This document shows positions 24,976-33,457 of a DNA stretch of 64,000 nucleotides, in pieces. The translations under genes were made by a program, and so were the position numbers. Numbering within the stretch: the stretch's first letter is position 1; each line of letters begins with the position of its first letter. The notes beneath the pieces are model-generated. The model was not told where the DNA came from, ran no database searches, and was given only the letters and a program-made list of their open reading frames with translations. The DNA comes from CAIYRG01 sp964494505 (GTDB lineage Bacteria > Pseudomonadota > Alphaproteobacteria > Micropepsales > Micropepsaceae). Location of the stretch: the NCBI GenBank assembly GCA_964494505.1, contig CAZBRO010000010.1, forward strand, positions 62,001 to 126,000, given 5' to 3'.

Positions 24976-25792
24976 CCAAAAGCGTTTGTAAACGGTCCGG
25001 GCGGTCGGTGCAGATGGCATCGACGCCCAGCCCGATCAGACGCCGCATCTCGCGCGGGGCATTCACCGTCCACGCTCCAAAAGCGAGCCCATTCGCGCGC
25101 GCCTCTTTCACCGCTTTCGCTGTCGCGCGTTCGCGCGCGGCAAACCAGCCATCGCCGCGGGCAGCGCGGACCGCTGCTGCGCCTGAACGCGCATGCGCCG
25201 TGGTGCTGAACCAGCAGGGCACATCCGGATCGAGCCTCTTCGCATGAACCAGCCCTCGCCAATCGAACCCGACAAGGATCGCGTTCGCGCGAAATCCACT
25301 CGCGCGCAATTCGGCGAGCACGGCTTCCGCGACCGCTTCGGGACGCGCGGAAAGCGAAGGATTGCGCAGGCTCGTCTTGATCTCGATAAAGAGGCGGAAA
25401 TCCGGATCGATCGTGCGCACTTGGGCAATCACGTCGTGCAATGACGGCATGCGTTCTCCGTCGTGCGGGCTCAAATGGCGATGAGGCCGCGCATAGAGCG
25501 TGCCAGGTTTGGGTCTGCCGACGTCGAAGCTCTGCAGCTCCGCCAAGGTGAGCGCACGGATGGATGGAAGCCTTTTAGCGCCGCGCCGCAGCCAGCGCCC
25601 GTCCGAATCGCGGCAGAGCTCCGGCTTCAGGCGGAAATCATGGAATACGACCAGTCTATCGTCGCGGGTCAATTGCACGTCCAGCTCAGCGCCGTCATAG
25701 CCTGCTTTGGCCGCCGAAACGAACGCATAAAGGGTGTTTTCCGGCCACAACGCAGCCCCCCCGCGATGGGCGATGTTCAGCGTTCGTGTCAC
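24920..25792 (-). CDS. Glycerophosphodiester phosphodiesterase
   Basis: 290 residues from a GTG start (GGGA upstream). GDPD hallmarks: NIAHRGGAALWPENTLYAF (HR and E-N), GAELDVQLTRDDRLVVFHD (E-x-D and HD), DFRLFIEIKT (E and K), and VNAPREMRRLIGLGVDAICTDRP at the C-terminus. Hydrolyses glycerophosphodiesters to sn-glycerol-3-phosphate plus an alcohol; no signal peptide, so cytosolic. The last 18 codons plus the stop run antisense to the end of cysK. The tail after TDRPDRL is poorly conserved, in keeping with a recently extended stop. Confidence 0.9.
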   Translation of the reverse strand: MTRTLNIAHRGGAALWPENTLYAFVSAAKAGYDGAELDVQLTRDDRLVVFHDFRLKPELCRDSDGRWLRRGAKRLPSIRALTLAELQSFDVGRPKPGTLYARPHRHLSPHDGERMPSLHDVIAQVRTIDPDFRLFIEIKTSLRNPSLSARPEAVAEAVLAELRASGFRANAILVGFDWRGLVHAKRLDPDVPCWFSTTAHARSGAAAVRAARGDGWFAARERATAKAVKEARANGLAFGAWTVNAPREMRRLIGLGVDAICTDRPDRLQTLLATAPRTKRSKDSALRTKE

Positions 25793-25905
25793 TGTATTTC
25801 CCGGTCAGGGCGGCCGGTGAGGACCGTTAAGGAAAAATCACTATCGGGAATATCCCTCGATTGTGTAGAATAACCTGACGTTGGGGTCAGGGCCGAAACG
25901 AGACC

Positions 25906-26370
25906 ATGCTGAAAAACGCATTGACGCATGCCGCCATAGCCTGCGCGGGCATTTTCTGCTCCGCCAACGCTTATGCGGTCAGTTTGCCGGCCGAAAACGC
26001 GAGCGGTGTCGTGCTTCACAGCACGCTGGGCTCGGTGACCGGAGAAATCGCGGACCCTGTGGGCGAGGTAAAGCCCGGCCAGACCATCACCATAACCGGC
26101 GACTGCGTTTCGCGCGCCGGCTCGGCGGACAATCTCCAGGTGGTTCTGACCTTTGCCGATACGGGCACGGACTCGCCCGGCTATCGCTCGATGATCGCAA
26201 CCGATCAAGAGATCGAAGGCGCGGGCCTCTCGGTGCGCGTCCCCGATCTTCCCGCGGCGTCGGACCGGGTGTTCTCGGTGAAAGTGTTCCGGCTCGGCCA
26301 GGATAGCCCGCAGATCTGCAATGCAGGCAGCATCAAAATCGGGCGGACGACCGGCGGCAAGTTCGGTTAG
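25906..26370 (+). CDS. Exported hypothetical protein
   Basis: 154 residues. The signal peptide MLKNALTHAAIACAGIFCSANAYA is followed by a beta-rich domain (SGVVLHSTLGSVTGEIADPVGEVKPGQTITITGDC...LQVVLTFADTG). Two cysteines in the mature protein (TGDCVS and QICNAG) could form a disulfide joining the ends of the domain. Possibly an immunoglobulin-like or small adhesin-type sandwich; no family recognised. It converges on ubiB with 5 nt between stops. Confidence 0.75.
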   Translation: MLKNALTHAAIACAGIFCSANAYAVSLPAENASGVVLHSTLGSVTGEIADPVGEVKPGQTITITGDCVSRAGSADNLQVVLTFADTGTDSPGYRSMIATDQEIEGAGLSVRVPDLPAASDRVFSVKVFRLGQDSPQICNAGSIKIGRTTGGKFG

Positions 26371-26375
26371 ATATC

Positions 26376-27941
26376 TCAAAGCAGGCCCAAAGCGAGAATT
26401 CCGAGCGCGCCGGCGGCGATCCATAGCGCCACACGCACATGGCGCGTTCGCTTCAGTTGGCTGTACGCGATACCCCGAACGGAATCGGGATGCAGGCGCA
26501 ATCCGCCGTCCGCAAGCTGCGCGGCAATCGCTTCGGTGTCGCGCAAAAGCTGCGGCAGGTTCTGGGCGAGTTTACCAAGACTCGTGAGCCCGTCCGCCGC
26601 ATCGCGCAACCGCGCTTCGGGTCCGAGATTGTCCACCATCCAAGTCTCGATGATGGGCCGCGAGGCTTCCCAGATGTCGAAGGTGGGATCGAGGTTGCGC
26701 GCGACGCCCTCCACCACCACCATGGTCTTCTGCAGCATCACGAGCTGCGGCTGTAGCTGCATGTCGAAGCGGCGCGTGGTGTCGAACAGCTGCTCCAGCA
26801 GGCGTGCCATGGAGACATCGCGCGCGGTGCGCCCGAAGATCGGTTCGCCGACTGCGCGCAGCGCTTGCGCGAAGGTCTCCACATTGTGCGTCTTGGGCAC
26901 GAAGCCGTAGTCGAAATGGACCTGCGCGACCCGCATGTAATCGCGCGCCAGAAATCCCGCCAGCGTTTCGGCCATGAAGCGCCGCATCGCCGGTTCGAGC
27001 CGCCCCATGATGCCGAAATCGACCGCGCAGATGCTTCCCTCCGCATCGACGAACAGATTTCCCGGATGCATGTCGGCGTGGAAGAAGCCGTCGCGCAGAG
27101 CCTGTGTGAGAAAGGAACGCACCACCATGACCGCGATGCGCGCGGGATCGTGCCCGGCCGCGGCGAGCGTGTCGGGATCGCGCAGCACGACGCCTTCCAC
27201 CCATTCCGAGGTGAACACGCGCGAGCTGGTGCGGGACCAGTCGAGCGCCGGCACGCGGAAATCGTCGTCGTTGCGGGTATTCTGTCCAAGCTCCGAAGCG
27301 GCCGCCGCCTCCATGCGCAGATCGAGTTCCAGCGCAACGGATGCGGCGAGCGTCTCCACCACGGCGCTGAGGCGCAAGCGGCGCGCCTCGGCCGAGAACC
27401 GTTCGGCGATCCCGGCCGCGAAGCGGAAGGCGTCGAAATCGCGCGCGAACTCGGCCTCGATGCCGGGGCGCAGTATCTTCACCGCGACATGGCGGGGCGG
27501 ATCGTCGGTGGTTTCGGCCGCGTGCACCTGCGCGATGGAGGCCGCAGCGACGGGCGGCCCGAACGCGCCGAAAATGGCATCGAGCGGGCGGCCGAGTTCG
27601 GCCTCGACGATTGTCCTCGCCTCGGCATCCGGGAAGGGCGGCAGGCGGTCCTGCAGCGTTTCCAACCCGCGCGCGATTTCCGATCCCAATATATCCGGGC
27701 GGGTAGCAAGGAGTTGGCCGAGCTTGATCGCCGACGGCCCCATCTCTTCCAGCGCGGCGGCCAGGCGTTCACCGGGGAGGCGGGCCATCTCCGCGGCGTT
27801 GGGCCGGCCGAGAAGCCGCGCGGCAAACCGCAACGAGGGGGGCGCGCGGTCCGCATATTCATGGGGCACCAGCGCATCGCGGCGCGCAAGAATCCGCGCC
27901 ACGCGCACGACCCGGCCAATTCTGCTCAAGGCTTGGAACAT
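26376..27941 (-). CDS. ubiB: UbiB family atypical kinase/ATPase for ubiquinone biosynthesis
   Basis: 521 residues. UbiB/ADCK features: GPSAIKLGQLLATRPD and QDRLPPFPDAEA (the KxGQ motif and following segment), AAASIAQVHAA (A-rich nucleotide loop), HVAVKILRPG (Lys), DGFFHADMHPGNLFVD (catalytic Asp loop), and VDFGIMGRLEPAMRR. A hydrophobic C-terminal segment (VALWIAAGALGILALGLL) anchors it to the membrane. It supports ubiquinone assembly by an ATP-dependent step, possibly substrate extraction. Four nucleotides separate it from the upstream ubiE, so it is co-transcribed. Confidence 0.94.
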   Translation of the reverse strand: MFQALSRIGRVVRVARILARRDALVPHEYADRAPPSLRFAARLLGRPNAAEMARLPGERLAAALEEMGPSAIKLGQLLATRPDILGSEIARGLETLQDRLPPFPDAEARTIVEAELGRPLDAIFGAFGPPVAAASIAQVHAAETTDDPPRHVAVKILRPGIEAEFARDFDAFRFAAGIAERFSAEARRLRLSAVVETLAASVALELDLRMEAAAASELGQNTRNDDDFRVPALDWSRTSSRVFTSEWVEGVVLRDPDTLAAAGHDPARIAVMVVRSFLTQALRDGFFHADMHPGNLFVDAEGSICAVDFGIMGRLEPAMRRFMAETLAGFLARDYMRVAQVHFDYGFVPKTHNVETFAQALRAVGEPIFGRTARDVSMARLLEQLFDTTRRFDMQLQPQLVMLQKTMVVVEGVARNLDPTFDIWEASRPIIETWMVDNLGPEARLRDAADGLTSLGKLAQNLPQLLRDTEAIAAQLADGGLRLHPDSVRGIAYSQLKRTRHVRVALWIAAGALGILALGLL

Positions 27942-27946
27942 GCGGC

Positions 27947-28702
27947 CTACACCTTCCAGCCCGAATGCATAGCGGCGATTCCGCCCGAGAGATTGCGGAA
28001 CTTGGTTTGCGCAAAGCCCGCTTTGGCGATCAGCTTCGCAAACGCGGTTTGCGAGGGAAACCGGCGGATGCTTTCCGCGAGATAGCGATAGGCGGAGCCG
28101 TCACCCGCAACAATTTCACCGAGCCGCGGCAGCACGGAAAACGAATACGCATCGTAAAGCGCATCCAAGCCCGGTGCCGCGACGCGGGAGAATTCCAGGC
28201 ACAGGAACCGCCCGCCCGGCTTGAGCACGCGATAGGCTTCGGCGAGCACGCGATCCAGATGCGTACAGTTGCGGATGCCGAAGCCGATCGTGTAGGCGTC
28301 CTGGCTTGCGCTTTCGATGGGGAGGTTCTCTGCGTCCCCGCACACCCAGACGATGTTGCTGTCCGCGGCTTCCGGACGACTGATCCCCTGTTCCAGCATG
28401 GCTTGGCTGAGGTCGCAGACCGTGATCGCGGCTTCCCCGCCACGCTCGCGAGTGCGCTTGGCGATTCGGAAAGCGATGTCGCCGGTGCCGCCGGCTACGT
28501 CGAGGACCGCCATCCGGGGTTGCGGGTTCAGCCAATCGACGAACGCGTCCTTCCACAGGCGGTGAACACCTGCGCTCATCAGGTCGTTCATCAGGTCGTA
28601 GCGGGATGCCACCGACGAGAAAATACCGCGCACGAGGTCGGGCTTTTCGTCCGGCGCCACGTCGCGGAAGCCGAAGGGTACTTTTTCTTCCTGTTCGTTC
28701 AT
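27947..28702 (-). CDS. ubiE: Ubiquinone/menaquinone biosynthesis C-methyltransferase
   Basis: 251 residues, start at ATG 28702 (MNEQEEKVPFG); a 16-residue longer frame lacks family similarity. UbiE signatures: VASRYDLMNDLMSAGVHRLWK, VLDVAGGTGDIAFRIA (SAM motif I), DLSQAMLEQG, DAYTIGFGIRNCTHLDRVLAEAYRVLKPGGRF, and LPRLGEIVAGDGSAYRYLAESIRRFP. Methylates the C-2 of the polyprenyl-benzoquinol ring in ubiquinone synthesis. Divergent from mutM with only 46 nt between starts, so the promoters must overlap. Confidence 0.96.
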   Translation of the reverse strand: MNEQEEKVPFGFRDVAPDEKPDLVRGIFSSVASRYDLMNDLMSAGVHRLWKDAFVDWLNPQPRMAVLDVAGGTGDIAFRIAKRTRERGGEAAITVCDLSQAMLEQGISRPEAADSNIVWVCGDAENLPIESASQDAYTIGFGIRNCTHLDRVLAEAYRVLKPGGRFLCLEFSRVAAPGLDALYDAYSFSVLPRLGEIVAGDGSAYRYLAESIRRFPSQTAFAKLIAKAGFAQTKFRNLSGGIAAMHSGWKV

Positions 28703-28748
28703 GGGGCCGGACAATAGCGTCAAGCTCACAAACCGGCTACATGGCCCC

Positions 28749-29615
28749 ATGCCCGAATTACCCGAAGTCGAAACGGTTCGCCTGGGCCTTGTGCCCGCGT
28801 TAAAGGGGCGCAGGTTCGCGCGCGTTCAGGTCAATCGGCCCGATCTCAGGACGCCATTTCCGGAGCGGTTTGCCGCGCGGCTGACCGGGCGGCGCGTCAT
28901 GCACCTGAGGCGGCGGGCGAAATATCTGCTGCTCGATCTGGATTCCGGCGAGACACTGATCGTGCATCTGGGCATGAGCGGGCGGCTGACGGTGCATGGC
29001 GCGAATACGCATCGGCCCGGACGCTTCCACAACAAGGCGCCCGATGACGGCAGCGGCGCGGGCAAGCACGATCATGTGGTGTTCGAGACCGATGAAGGCA
29101 CGCGCATCGTCTTCACCGATCATCGCCGCTTCGGGCTGATGGGGCTCAGCCCGACCGATGCGCTGGAGGCCGATCCGCTGTTCAAAGGGTTGGGTCCGGA
29201 GCCGCTGGACGATTCCTTCACGCCTTCCGTGCTGAGCGCCGCACTGACGGGCAAGAAAACGCCGATCAAATCGGCGCTGCTCGATCAGCGCGTGGTGGCT
29301 GGGCTCGGCAACATCTATGTCTGCGAGGCGCTGTTCAGGGCGGGCATTTCGCCCAAGCGGCTGGCGAAGACCGTGGCTGGCGCGCGGTGCGAAAAACTGG
29401 TGCCGGCGATCAAGGCGGTGCTGAAGGAGGCGGTGGACGCGGGGGGATCGTCGTTGCGCGATTACGCGCGCGCCGACGGCGAGCTCGGCTACTTCCAGCA
29501 TCATTTCGCCGTTTATGACCGCGAGGGCGAACCGTGCCCGAACTGCAAAGGCACGATCAAACGCATCGTGCAGGCGGGACGCTCGACCTTCTACTGCCCG
29601 AAGTGTCAGAACTGA
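28749..29615 (+). CDS. mutM: Formamidopyrimidine-DNA glycosylase
   Basis: 288 residues from ATG 28749; Pro2-Glu3 follow the Met (PELPEVETV), giving the catalytic N-terminal proline. Other marks: HLGMSGRL, TDHRRFG, LLDQRVVAGLGNIYVCEALFRAGI (helix-two-turn-helix) and the C-terminal zinc finger CPNC...YCPKC ending QN. Excises 8-oxoguanine and formamidopyrimidines from DNA. Complete, of standard length. Arrangement divergent to ubiE-ubiB is typical of alphaproteobacteria. Confidence 0.97.
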   Translation: MPELPEVETVRLGLVPALKGRRFARVQVNRPDLRTPFPERFAARLTGRRVMHLRRRAKYLLLDLDSGETLIVHLGMSGRLTVHGANTHRPGRFHNKAPDDGSGAGKHDHVVFETDEGTRIVFTDHRRFGLMGLSPTDALEADPLFKGLGPEPLDDSFTPSVLSAALTGKKTPIKSALLDQRVVAGLGNIYVCEALFRAGISPKRLAKTVAGARCEKLVPAIKAVLKEAVDAGGSSLRDYARADGELGYFQHHFAVYDREGEPCPNCKGTIKRIVQAGRSTFYCPKCQN

Positions 29616-29630
29616 GGCTCCTCGCGGCAA

Positions 29631-30329
29631 TCAAGGGATACGGTTTGCCTCGTCCGCACCGCGGAGCCGCGCGGCTCTTTCCTCAAGTTCCATCGAGAGC
29701 GCCGCTACGTTTCCCCCGTGCTGCTGCAAATAAGCCATGAATTCTTCGCGCTGGGTAATGGCCAGCCATGCACCTTCGACCTCAATGTCGGTGATGATGT
29801 TTCCGCCGCTCTGTGCCCGGCGCACGCGAAAGCCCATTTGCGTTTGAGCGGCCTTGCCGCCAGGGCCGCCCGCAACGACGTTGACGATCACATCGTCCTC
29901 GGCGCGTTCGACCGAGCCGATCACTTCCAAGGGATGGTCTTTGTAGGTGTCGAGCCCCCGTTGATAGACCGCGACTAGAAGATCCGTGCACGCAGCTATG
30001 TATTTCTGAAGGTCGGCCTCGCCGGCATCGCGCGCAAATGGACCGAGCGTAAACAGCGCCACGCGTTTGACGTCGACCACGGACAGCAACAGGGCGCGGA
30101 ATTTGAGCTGACGCTGAGCCGCGTCGGAAGCCCCGTCGTTCAGGATTGTGTAGGCTCTATCGATGCTGGATTGAACAAACGCTTCAGAGGGATTGGCGGC
30201 GTGCGCATCGGATAAGGGCAATACCCAGAACGCGGCGAACACGAGCGCGCACATGACCGCCCTCAGTCGCGTCCGGGTTGCCCAGACCGTTTGACCGCTT
30301 GGAGGCTGCAAACTCGGTGTCGTTCTCAT
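29631..30329 (-). CDS. MlaC/Ttg2D-family exported phospholipid-binding protein (orphan)
   Basis: 232 residues from ATG 30329; a 14-residue longer version is possible. Hydrophobic signal segment ALVFAAFWVLPLSDAHA, then a Tol_Tol_Ttg2 (MlaC) domain: SSIDRAYTILND, RQLKFRALLLSVVDVKRVALFTLG, QKYIAACTDLLVAVYQRGLDTY, and ITDIEVEGAWLAITQREEFMAYLQQHGG. MlaC carries phospholipids across the periplasm between MlaA and the MlaFEDB ABC system. No mlaA or mlaBDEF lies nearby. It appears to be the last gene of the minus-strand CBS-DoxX unit, 49 nt after DoxX. Confidence 0.82.
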   Translation of the reverse strand: MRTTPSLQPPSGQTVWATRTRLRAVMCALVFAAFWVLPLSDAHAANPSEAFVQSSIDRAYTILNDGASDAAQRQLKFRALLLSVVDVKRVALFTLGPFARDAGEADLQKYIAACTDLLVAVYQRGLDTYKDHPLEVIGSVERAEDDVIVNVVAGGPGGKAAQTQMGFRVRRAQSGGNIITDIEVEGAWLAITQREEFMAYLQQHGGNVAALSMELEERAARLRGADEANRIP

Positions 30330-30378
30330 CTCTGCGTCTCTCTCAACTTTTTGGGAAACCGGCTCCACCAAAGGCGGG

Positions 30379-30744
30379 CTATACCGCGTAATGGACGAGG
30401 TTGGACGTGGGCGGTATCGCCAGCATCACCGGAACGAGACCGGCCAGCATGAGACTAGCCATCGCCGCGTAAACGTAGTGGCGATGATCGAGCAGCAAGA
30501 CCACCGCACCGAAGGAAATCGGCGCCACCAGAACGATGCCCCAAACTCTGAACTCCGGCTGTGCGAGAAATGCCGCCGCGATGAGTTCGATCAAGCCTAT
30601 CGTGCGATAGGTGAGCGCTGGAATATCCCAGCGTGCATAGGTTTCACGCACGGCACCGACGCCGGCCAGGTTCACCAGCCCCGCCAGGGCAAACAGCGCC
30701 ACGTTCGCCCATGCCGCCAGCACCGGAAGAGAAACATCAAACAT
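30379..30744 (-). CDS. Small DoxX-like membrane protein
   Basis: 121 residues from ATG 30744 (GGGAG upstream). Four hydrophobic segments (about LAAWANVALFALAGLVNLAG, TIGLIELIAAAFLA, VWGIVLVAPISFGAVVLLL and YAAMASLMLAGLVPVMLAI) with the DoxX-like pattern. DoxX proteins are small inner-membrane proteins linked to thiosulfate or redox metabolism in some species, but this one has no diagnostic residues that I can name. Its start overlaps the end of the CBS gene by 8 nt, which indicates coupled translation. Confidence 0.75.
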   Translation of the reverse strand: MFDVSLPVLAAWANVALFALAGLVNLAGVGAVRETYARWDIPALTYRTIGLIELIAAAFLAQPEFRVWGIVLVAPISFGAVVLLLDHRHYVYAAMASLMLAGLVPVMLAIPPTSNLVHYAV

Positions 30745-31204
30745 GGGACATCTCCCGGATCCGGCCGCCGTTCGGCGCGTCATGAAAAATAGTGCGCGGA
30801 GCAAATCGCTTTTCGATTTCGAGATCTTCCAGCCGGTACTTCAGGATGTCGCCGGCGCTGACGATGCCAGCGAGCTTGCCGTCGCGAAGCACAACCAGAT
30901 GCCGCTTGCCGTCACCGGTCATCCGGGCAATCGTGCGCTGAAGACCATCTTCGGGTGCCGCCAGCAGGATGTCTCGCGCCGCGATGTCACCCGCCGTCAT
31001 CGAGTCGATCTTCTCCCCATGACGCGCGAGAGCGTTGACGATCTCCCGCTCGGAGATGACGCCGACGATCGTTTCGCCGTCTTTCACGACCAGAGCCGGG
31101 ATATTGCGTTCGCGCAGCCGCTCCGCGGCACGTCTAGCCGACGTCCGGGGGCTTACCGTTACGACCTCGCTTCCCTTGCGGTAGAGAATGGCTTGGATAC
31201 TCAT
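30737..31204 (-). CDS. Tandem CBS-domain protein
   Basis: 155 residues from ATG 31204 with AAGGAA upstream. Two CBS motifs: SEVVTVSPRTSARRAAERLRERNIPALVV...GVISEREIVNALARHG and DILLAAPEDGLQRTIARMTGDGKRHLVVLRDGKLAGIVSAGDILKYRL. CBS pairs bind adenosyl ligands (AMP, ATP, SAM) or NAD and act as energy or redox sensors; free-standing pairs of this type are common in alphaproteobacteria. Start overlaps the preceding small gene by 4 nt (ATGA) and its end overlaps DoxX, so it sits in the middle of an operon. Confidence 0.88.
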   Translation of the reverse strand: MSIQAILYRKGSEVVTVSPRTSARRAAERLRERNIPALVVKDGETIVGVISEREIVNALARHGEKIDSMTAGDIAARDILLAAPEDGLQRTIARMTGDGKRHLVVLRDGKLAGIVSAGDILKYRLEDLEIEKRFAPRTIFHDAPNGGRIREMSHV

Positions 31205-31407
31205 GACGGCATTCCTTCTTGATCTTCGCGTTGCAGGCTCGATTCTGCGTTGGGCCGGAACGGCAGCCGGGAGGGAGGGAGCCCTGCCGCTCCGGCCCAA
31301 CGGTCAGGCGGCAGCGCCGCCACGGGATTCTCCGGCTCCGCGGACTCAGGTCCCGCCGGAATCACGGAGTTTTCCCGAGGCAACCCGTCGTCAGATGTCT
31401 TAACCAT
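31201..31407 (-). CDS. Small proline-rich hypothetical protein, first gene of the CBS operon
   Basis: 68 residues from ATG 31407, with an AAGG-type site upstream. Hydrophilic and proline-rich (AEPENPVAALPPDRWAGAAG, then LPPSRLPFRP), probably disordered. Evidence that it is translated: its stop overlaps the CBS start as ATGA, and it faces the TetR gene in the divergent promoter region. No family recognised. It could instead be untranslated leader DNA, so confidence is limited. Confidence 0.5.
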   Translation of the reverse strand: MVKTSDDGLPRENSVIPAGPESAEPENPVAALPPDRWAGAAGLPPSRLPFRPNAESSLQREDQEGMPS

Positions 31408-31466
31408 TTGAAGAACCTTTAGAATTTGCGACCCAAACAACACGTGACATGGCCGGAATACTGTGG

Positions 31467-31508
31467 TACTTACTAGTAACACTACCAGACGTTACTTACC
31501 GGTAAGTA
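31467..31508. promoter_or_regulatory. Two TetR-operator-like palindromes
   Basis: A perfect 16-bp palindrome TACTTACCGGTAAGTA (31493-31508) and a degenerate copy TACTTACTAGTAACAC (31467-31482), with centres 26 bp apart. They lie 28 nt upstream of the TetR start and between it and the divergent CBS operon, exactly where an autoregulator controlling both directions would bind. Inference: both are sites for the neighbouring TetR protein. Confidence 0.75.
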
Positions 31509-31536
31509 CCGTGTCAAGCGGGAGGAAGGAAGTTTT

Positions 31537-32148
31537 TTGGAAACGTCAGCAGAGCTTGGCAGGAAGGTCGAAGTTCCGCCGCGCGAACGCATTCTCAATG
31601 CCGCTCGTGAGCTGTTTTATTCCCGCGGAATCCGCGCCGTCAGCGTCGATGAGATCGCCGCCGCCGCACAAACCAACAAGATGACGCTATATCGCCACTT
31701 CGAATCGAAGGATCGGCTGGTGGCGGAATATCTGCGCTCGCTCAACGCCTATGCGATCGTCAGAGACGAAGAAACGATACGGCCCTACGCGGGCGATCCC
31801 TATGCGCAGCTGCGCGCACTTGTTGCTCGCCACGGGGAGGATCTTTGCAAGGCGGATCTGCGCGGCTGTCCTGTGGCGAACGCTGCGGTCGAATTTCCGG
31901 AGAAGGACCATCCCGCCCGCGCGGTCATCGAGGAATGCAAGAACCAACAGCGCGATCGCATTGTGAAGCTCTGCCGCGAAGCGGGCTACGCCGAACCGGA
32001 ACAATTGGCCGAACAACTCTTCCTGTTGTTCGACGGCGCTTGCGTAAATGTTCAGAGCCTGGGCCGCTGCGGACCCGGAAGCCGCTTCACCGAGATGGCG
32101 TACGCCTTGATGGCTTCACACCCGCGCCGTACCGAACAAAAGAACTGA
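31537..32148 (+). CDS. TetR/AcrR family transcriptional regulator
   Basis: 203 residues from TTG 31537 behind GGAGGAAGGA. N-terminal HTH: RERILNAARELFYSRGIRAVSVDEIAAAAQTNKMTLYRHFESKDRLVAEYL. The C-terminal ligand domain has CKADLRGCPVANAAVEFPEKDHPARAVIEECK and resembles the TetR subgroup with a C-terminal YxxxFxxGA motif (QLFLLFDGACVNVQ). Probably represses itself and the divergent small-ORF/CBS/DoxX/MlaC operon through the palindromes upstream. The inducer is unknown; a lipophilic or aromatic compound would be usual. Confidence 0.9.
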   Translation: METSAELGRKVEVPPRERILNAARELFYSRGIRAVSVDEIAAAAQTNKMTLYRHFESKDRLVAEYLRSLNAYAIVRDEETIRPYAGDPYAQLRALVARHGEDLCKADLRGCPVANAAVEFPEKDHPARAVIEECKNQQRDRIVKLCREAGYAEPEQLAEQLFLLFDGACVNVQSLGRCGPGSRFTEMAYALMASHPRRTEQKN

Positions 32149-32184
32149 TCGCTCTTGCCGGTTCGAAATTGGGCCGAAGCTGAT

Positions 32185-33363
32185 TTATTTGCCGGCCGGT
32201 AAAGTCTTATCCAGCCATTGCGCGATGACGGCGGCGATTTGCTTGTTGTTCTTCTCCAGCATCATCACATGCGAATTGCCGTGGATGCCGATGTCGGCAA
32301 GCTTGATCCAAGCCGGATGCACGCCTGCCTGATTGAGATACTTCACCGTGCAGTGGTCATAAGGCGAGTGATAGGATGCTTCCGACGTCACCACGAGAAC
32401 CGGCATCTTCAGATTGGGCAATTGGCGGGCCGGCTCCTTCTGCTTCCAGCACGTCACAAGATTGGGCGCGTCCGCCTTTGCTTCCCGCTCGAACGCCAAT
32501 TCGGATGCGTCCTTCAGTGCCGGCACATAGGCGAGCGGCACCGAGGTGATGCCATAGGGCAGCGCCACCGGCCCTTCCTTGAACCAGTTCGGGCTTCCTA
32601 CGAATTCCACGCCGTGCACCGGCGGGCCGTTCGGCTCGACGGCGAGAATCGCCTTGATCAGATCGGGCCGCGCATCGGCCACCGGCCATGCAAACGCGCC
32701 GGCCTGCGAATGCACCAGCAATATTCCCGGCCCGATCTTCTCGAACAGCGTGATCAGCGCGTCACGGTTCAGAAACTGCTGCTTCTCGAAACTTCCGATG
32801 GCCGGGAGCTGGCTCGCCATGAGCTGCTGTGCGGCGGGATCGTCTTGCGCCCCTGTGCCCGGCCATTGCGTGTGCAGGACGGCTTGCGGCCAGAGCTTGG
32901 ATTTTTCCTGCGCCACCATGCGCGGGAAGGAATTGGTGCTCTCGACATTGCGCGCTGGGCCGTAGGTCGCGGGGAGATAACCCGAGCGCCCTCGCCCGGG
33001 CTGATCCACCACATACACCGCATAACCCTGGCGCACGAAATATTGCGCCCAGCCCTCGCGGCCGTCAGGCGTGCCGGTGAAGTTGACGCCCGACATGGTA
33101 CCGCCGTGCACCATCACGATGGGGTAGGCGTGCGTGCGGCGCGCGGGGACCCGTTCCTCGACATACATCTGATCGGTGACATAGGTGGCGTTGCCGTAAC
33201 TGTCGCCCTTTGCGGCGGTGGTGACCTTGGCGTTGACGTAGAAATAGCCGTCCTTCGCGAGCATCAGCGGGCCGTCGTCCTCGGCGGCCCGAGGGGCAGC
33301 GCTCAGAAGCACGAATGCCGATGCGGCCGAAAGCAATGCCACCGCCCTAGATGCCGGTCTCAT
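32185..33363 (-). CDS. Exported alpha/beta hydrolase (esterase-like)
   Basis: 392 residues; GGGGAGG upstream; signal peptide ending PRAAED region (residues 1-28). Alpha/beta hydrolase marks: IVMVHGGTMSGVNF, VVDQPGRGRSGYLP, nucleophile LLVHSQAGAFAWPVADA (H-S-Q-A-G), VLVVTSEASYHSPYD with the acid, and IGIHGNSHVMMLE with the late His. A periplasmic esterase or lipase of the 'HSQAG' group; substrate unknown. Divergent from an enoyl-CoA hydratase gene (94 nt between starts); convergent with the TetR gene. Confidence 0.85.
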   Translation of the reverse strand: MRPASRAVALLSAASAFVLLSAAPRAAEDDGPLMLAKDGYFYVNAKVTTAAKGDSYGNATYVTDQMYVEERVPARRTHAYPIVMVHGGTMSGVNFTGTPDGREGWAQYFVRQGYAVYVVDQPGRGRSGYLPATYGPARNVESTNSFPRMVAQEKSKLWPQAVLHTQWPGTGAQDDPAAQQLMASQLPAIGSFEKQQFLNRDALITLFEKIGPGILLVHSQAGAFAWPVADARPDLIKAILAVEPNGPPVHGVEFVGSPNWFKEGPVALPYGITSVPLAYVPALKDASELAFEREAKADAPNLVTCWKQKEPARQLPNLKMPVLVVTSEASYHSPYDHCTVKYLNQAGVHPAWIKLADIGIHGNSHVMMLEKNNKQIAAVIAQWLDKTLPAGK

Positions 33364-33457
33364 GCGGTCCTCCCCGTTTGCAGCATCATGCCATGTTCTC
33401 TTGCCGGGCGCGCCGGCTTGGGCGCATATTGCAGTGCAACATCAGGGCCCGCGCCGC

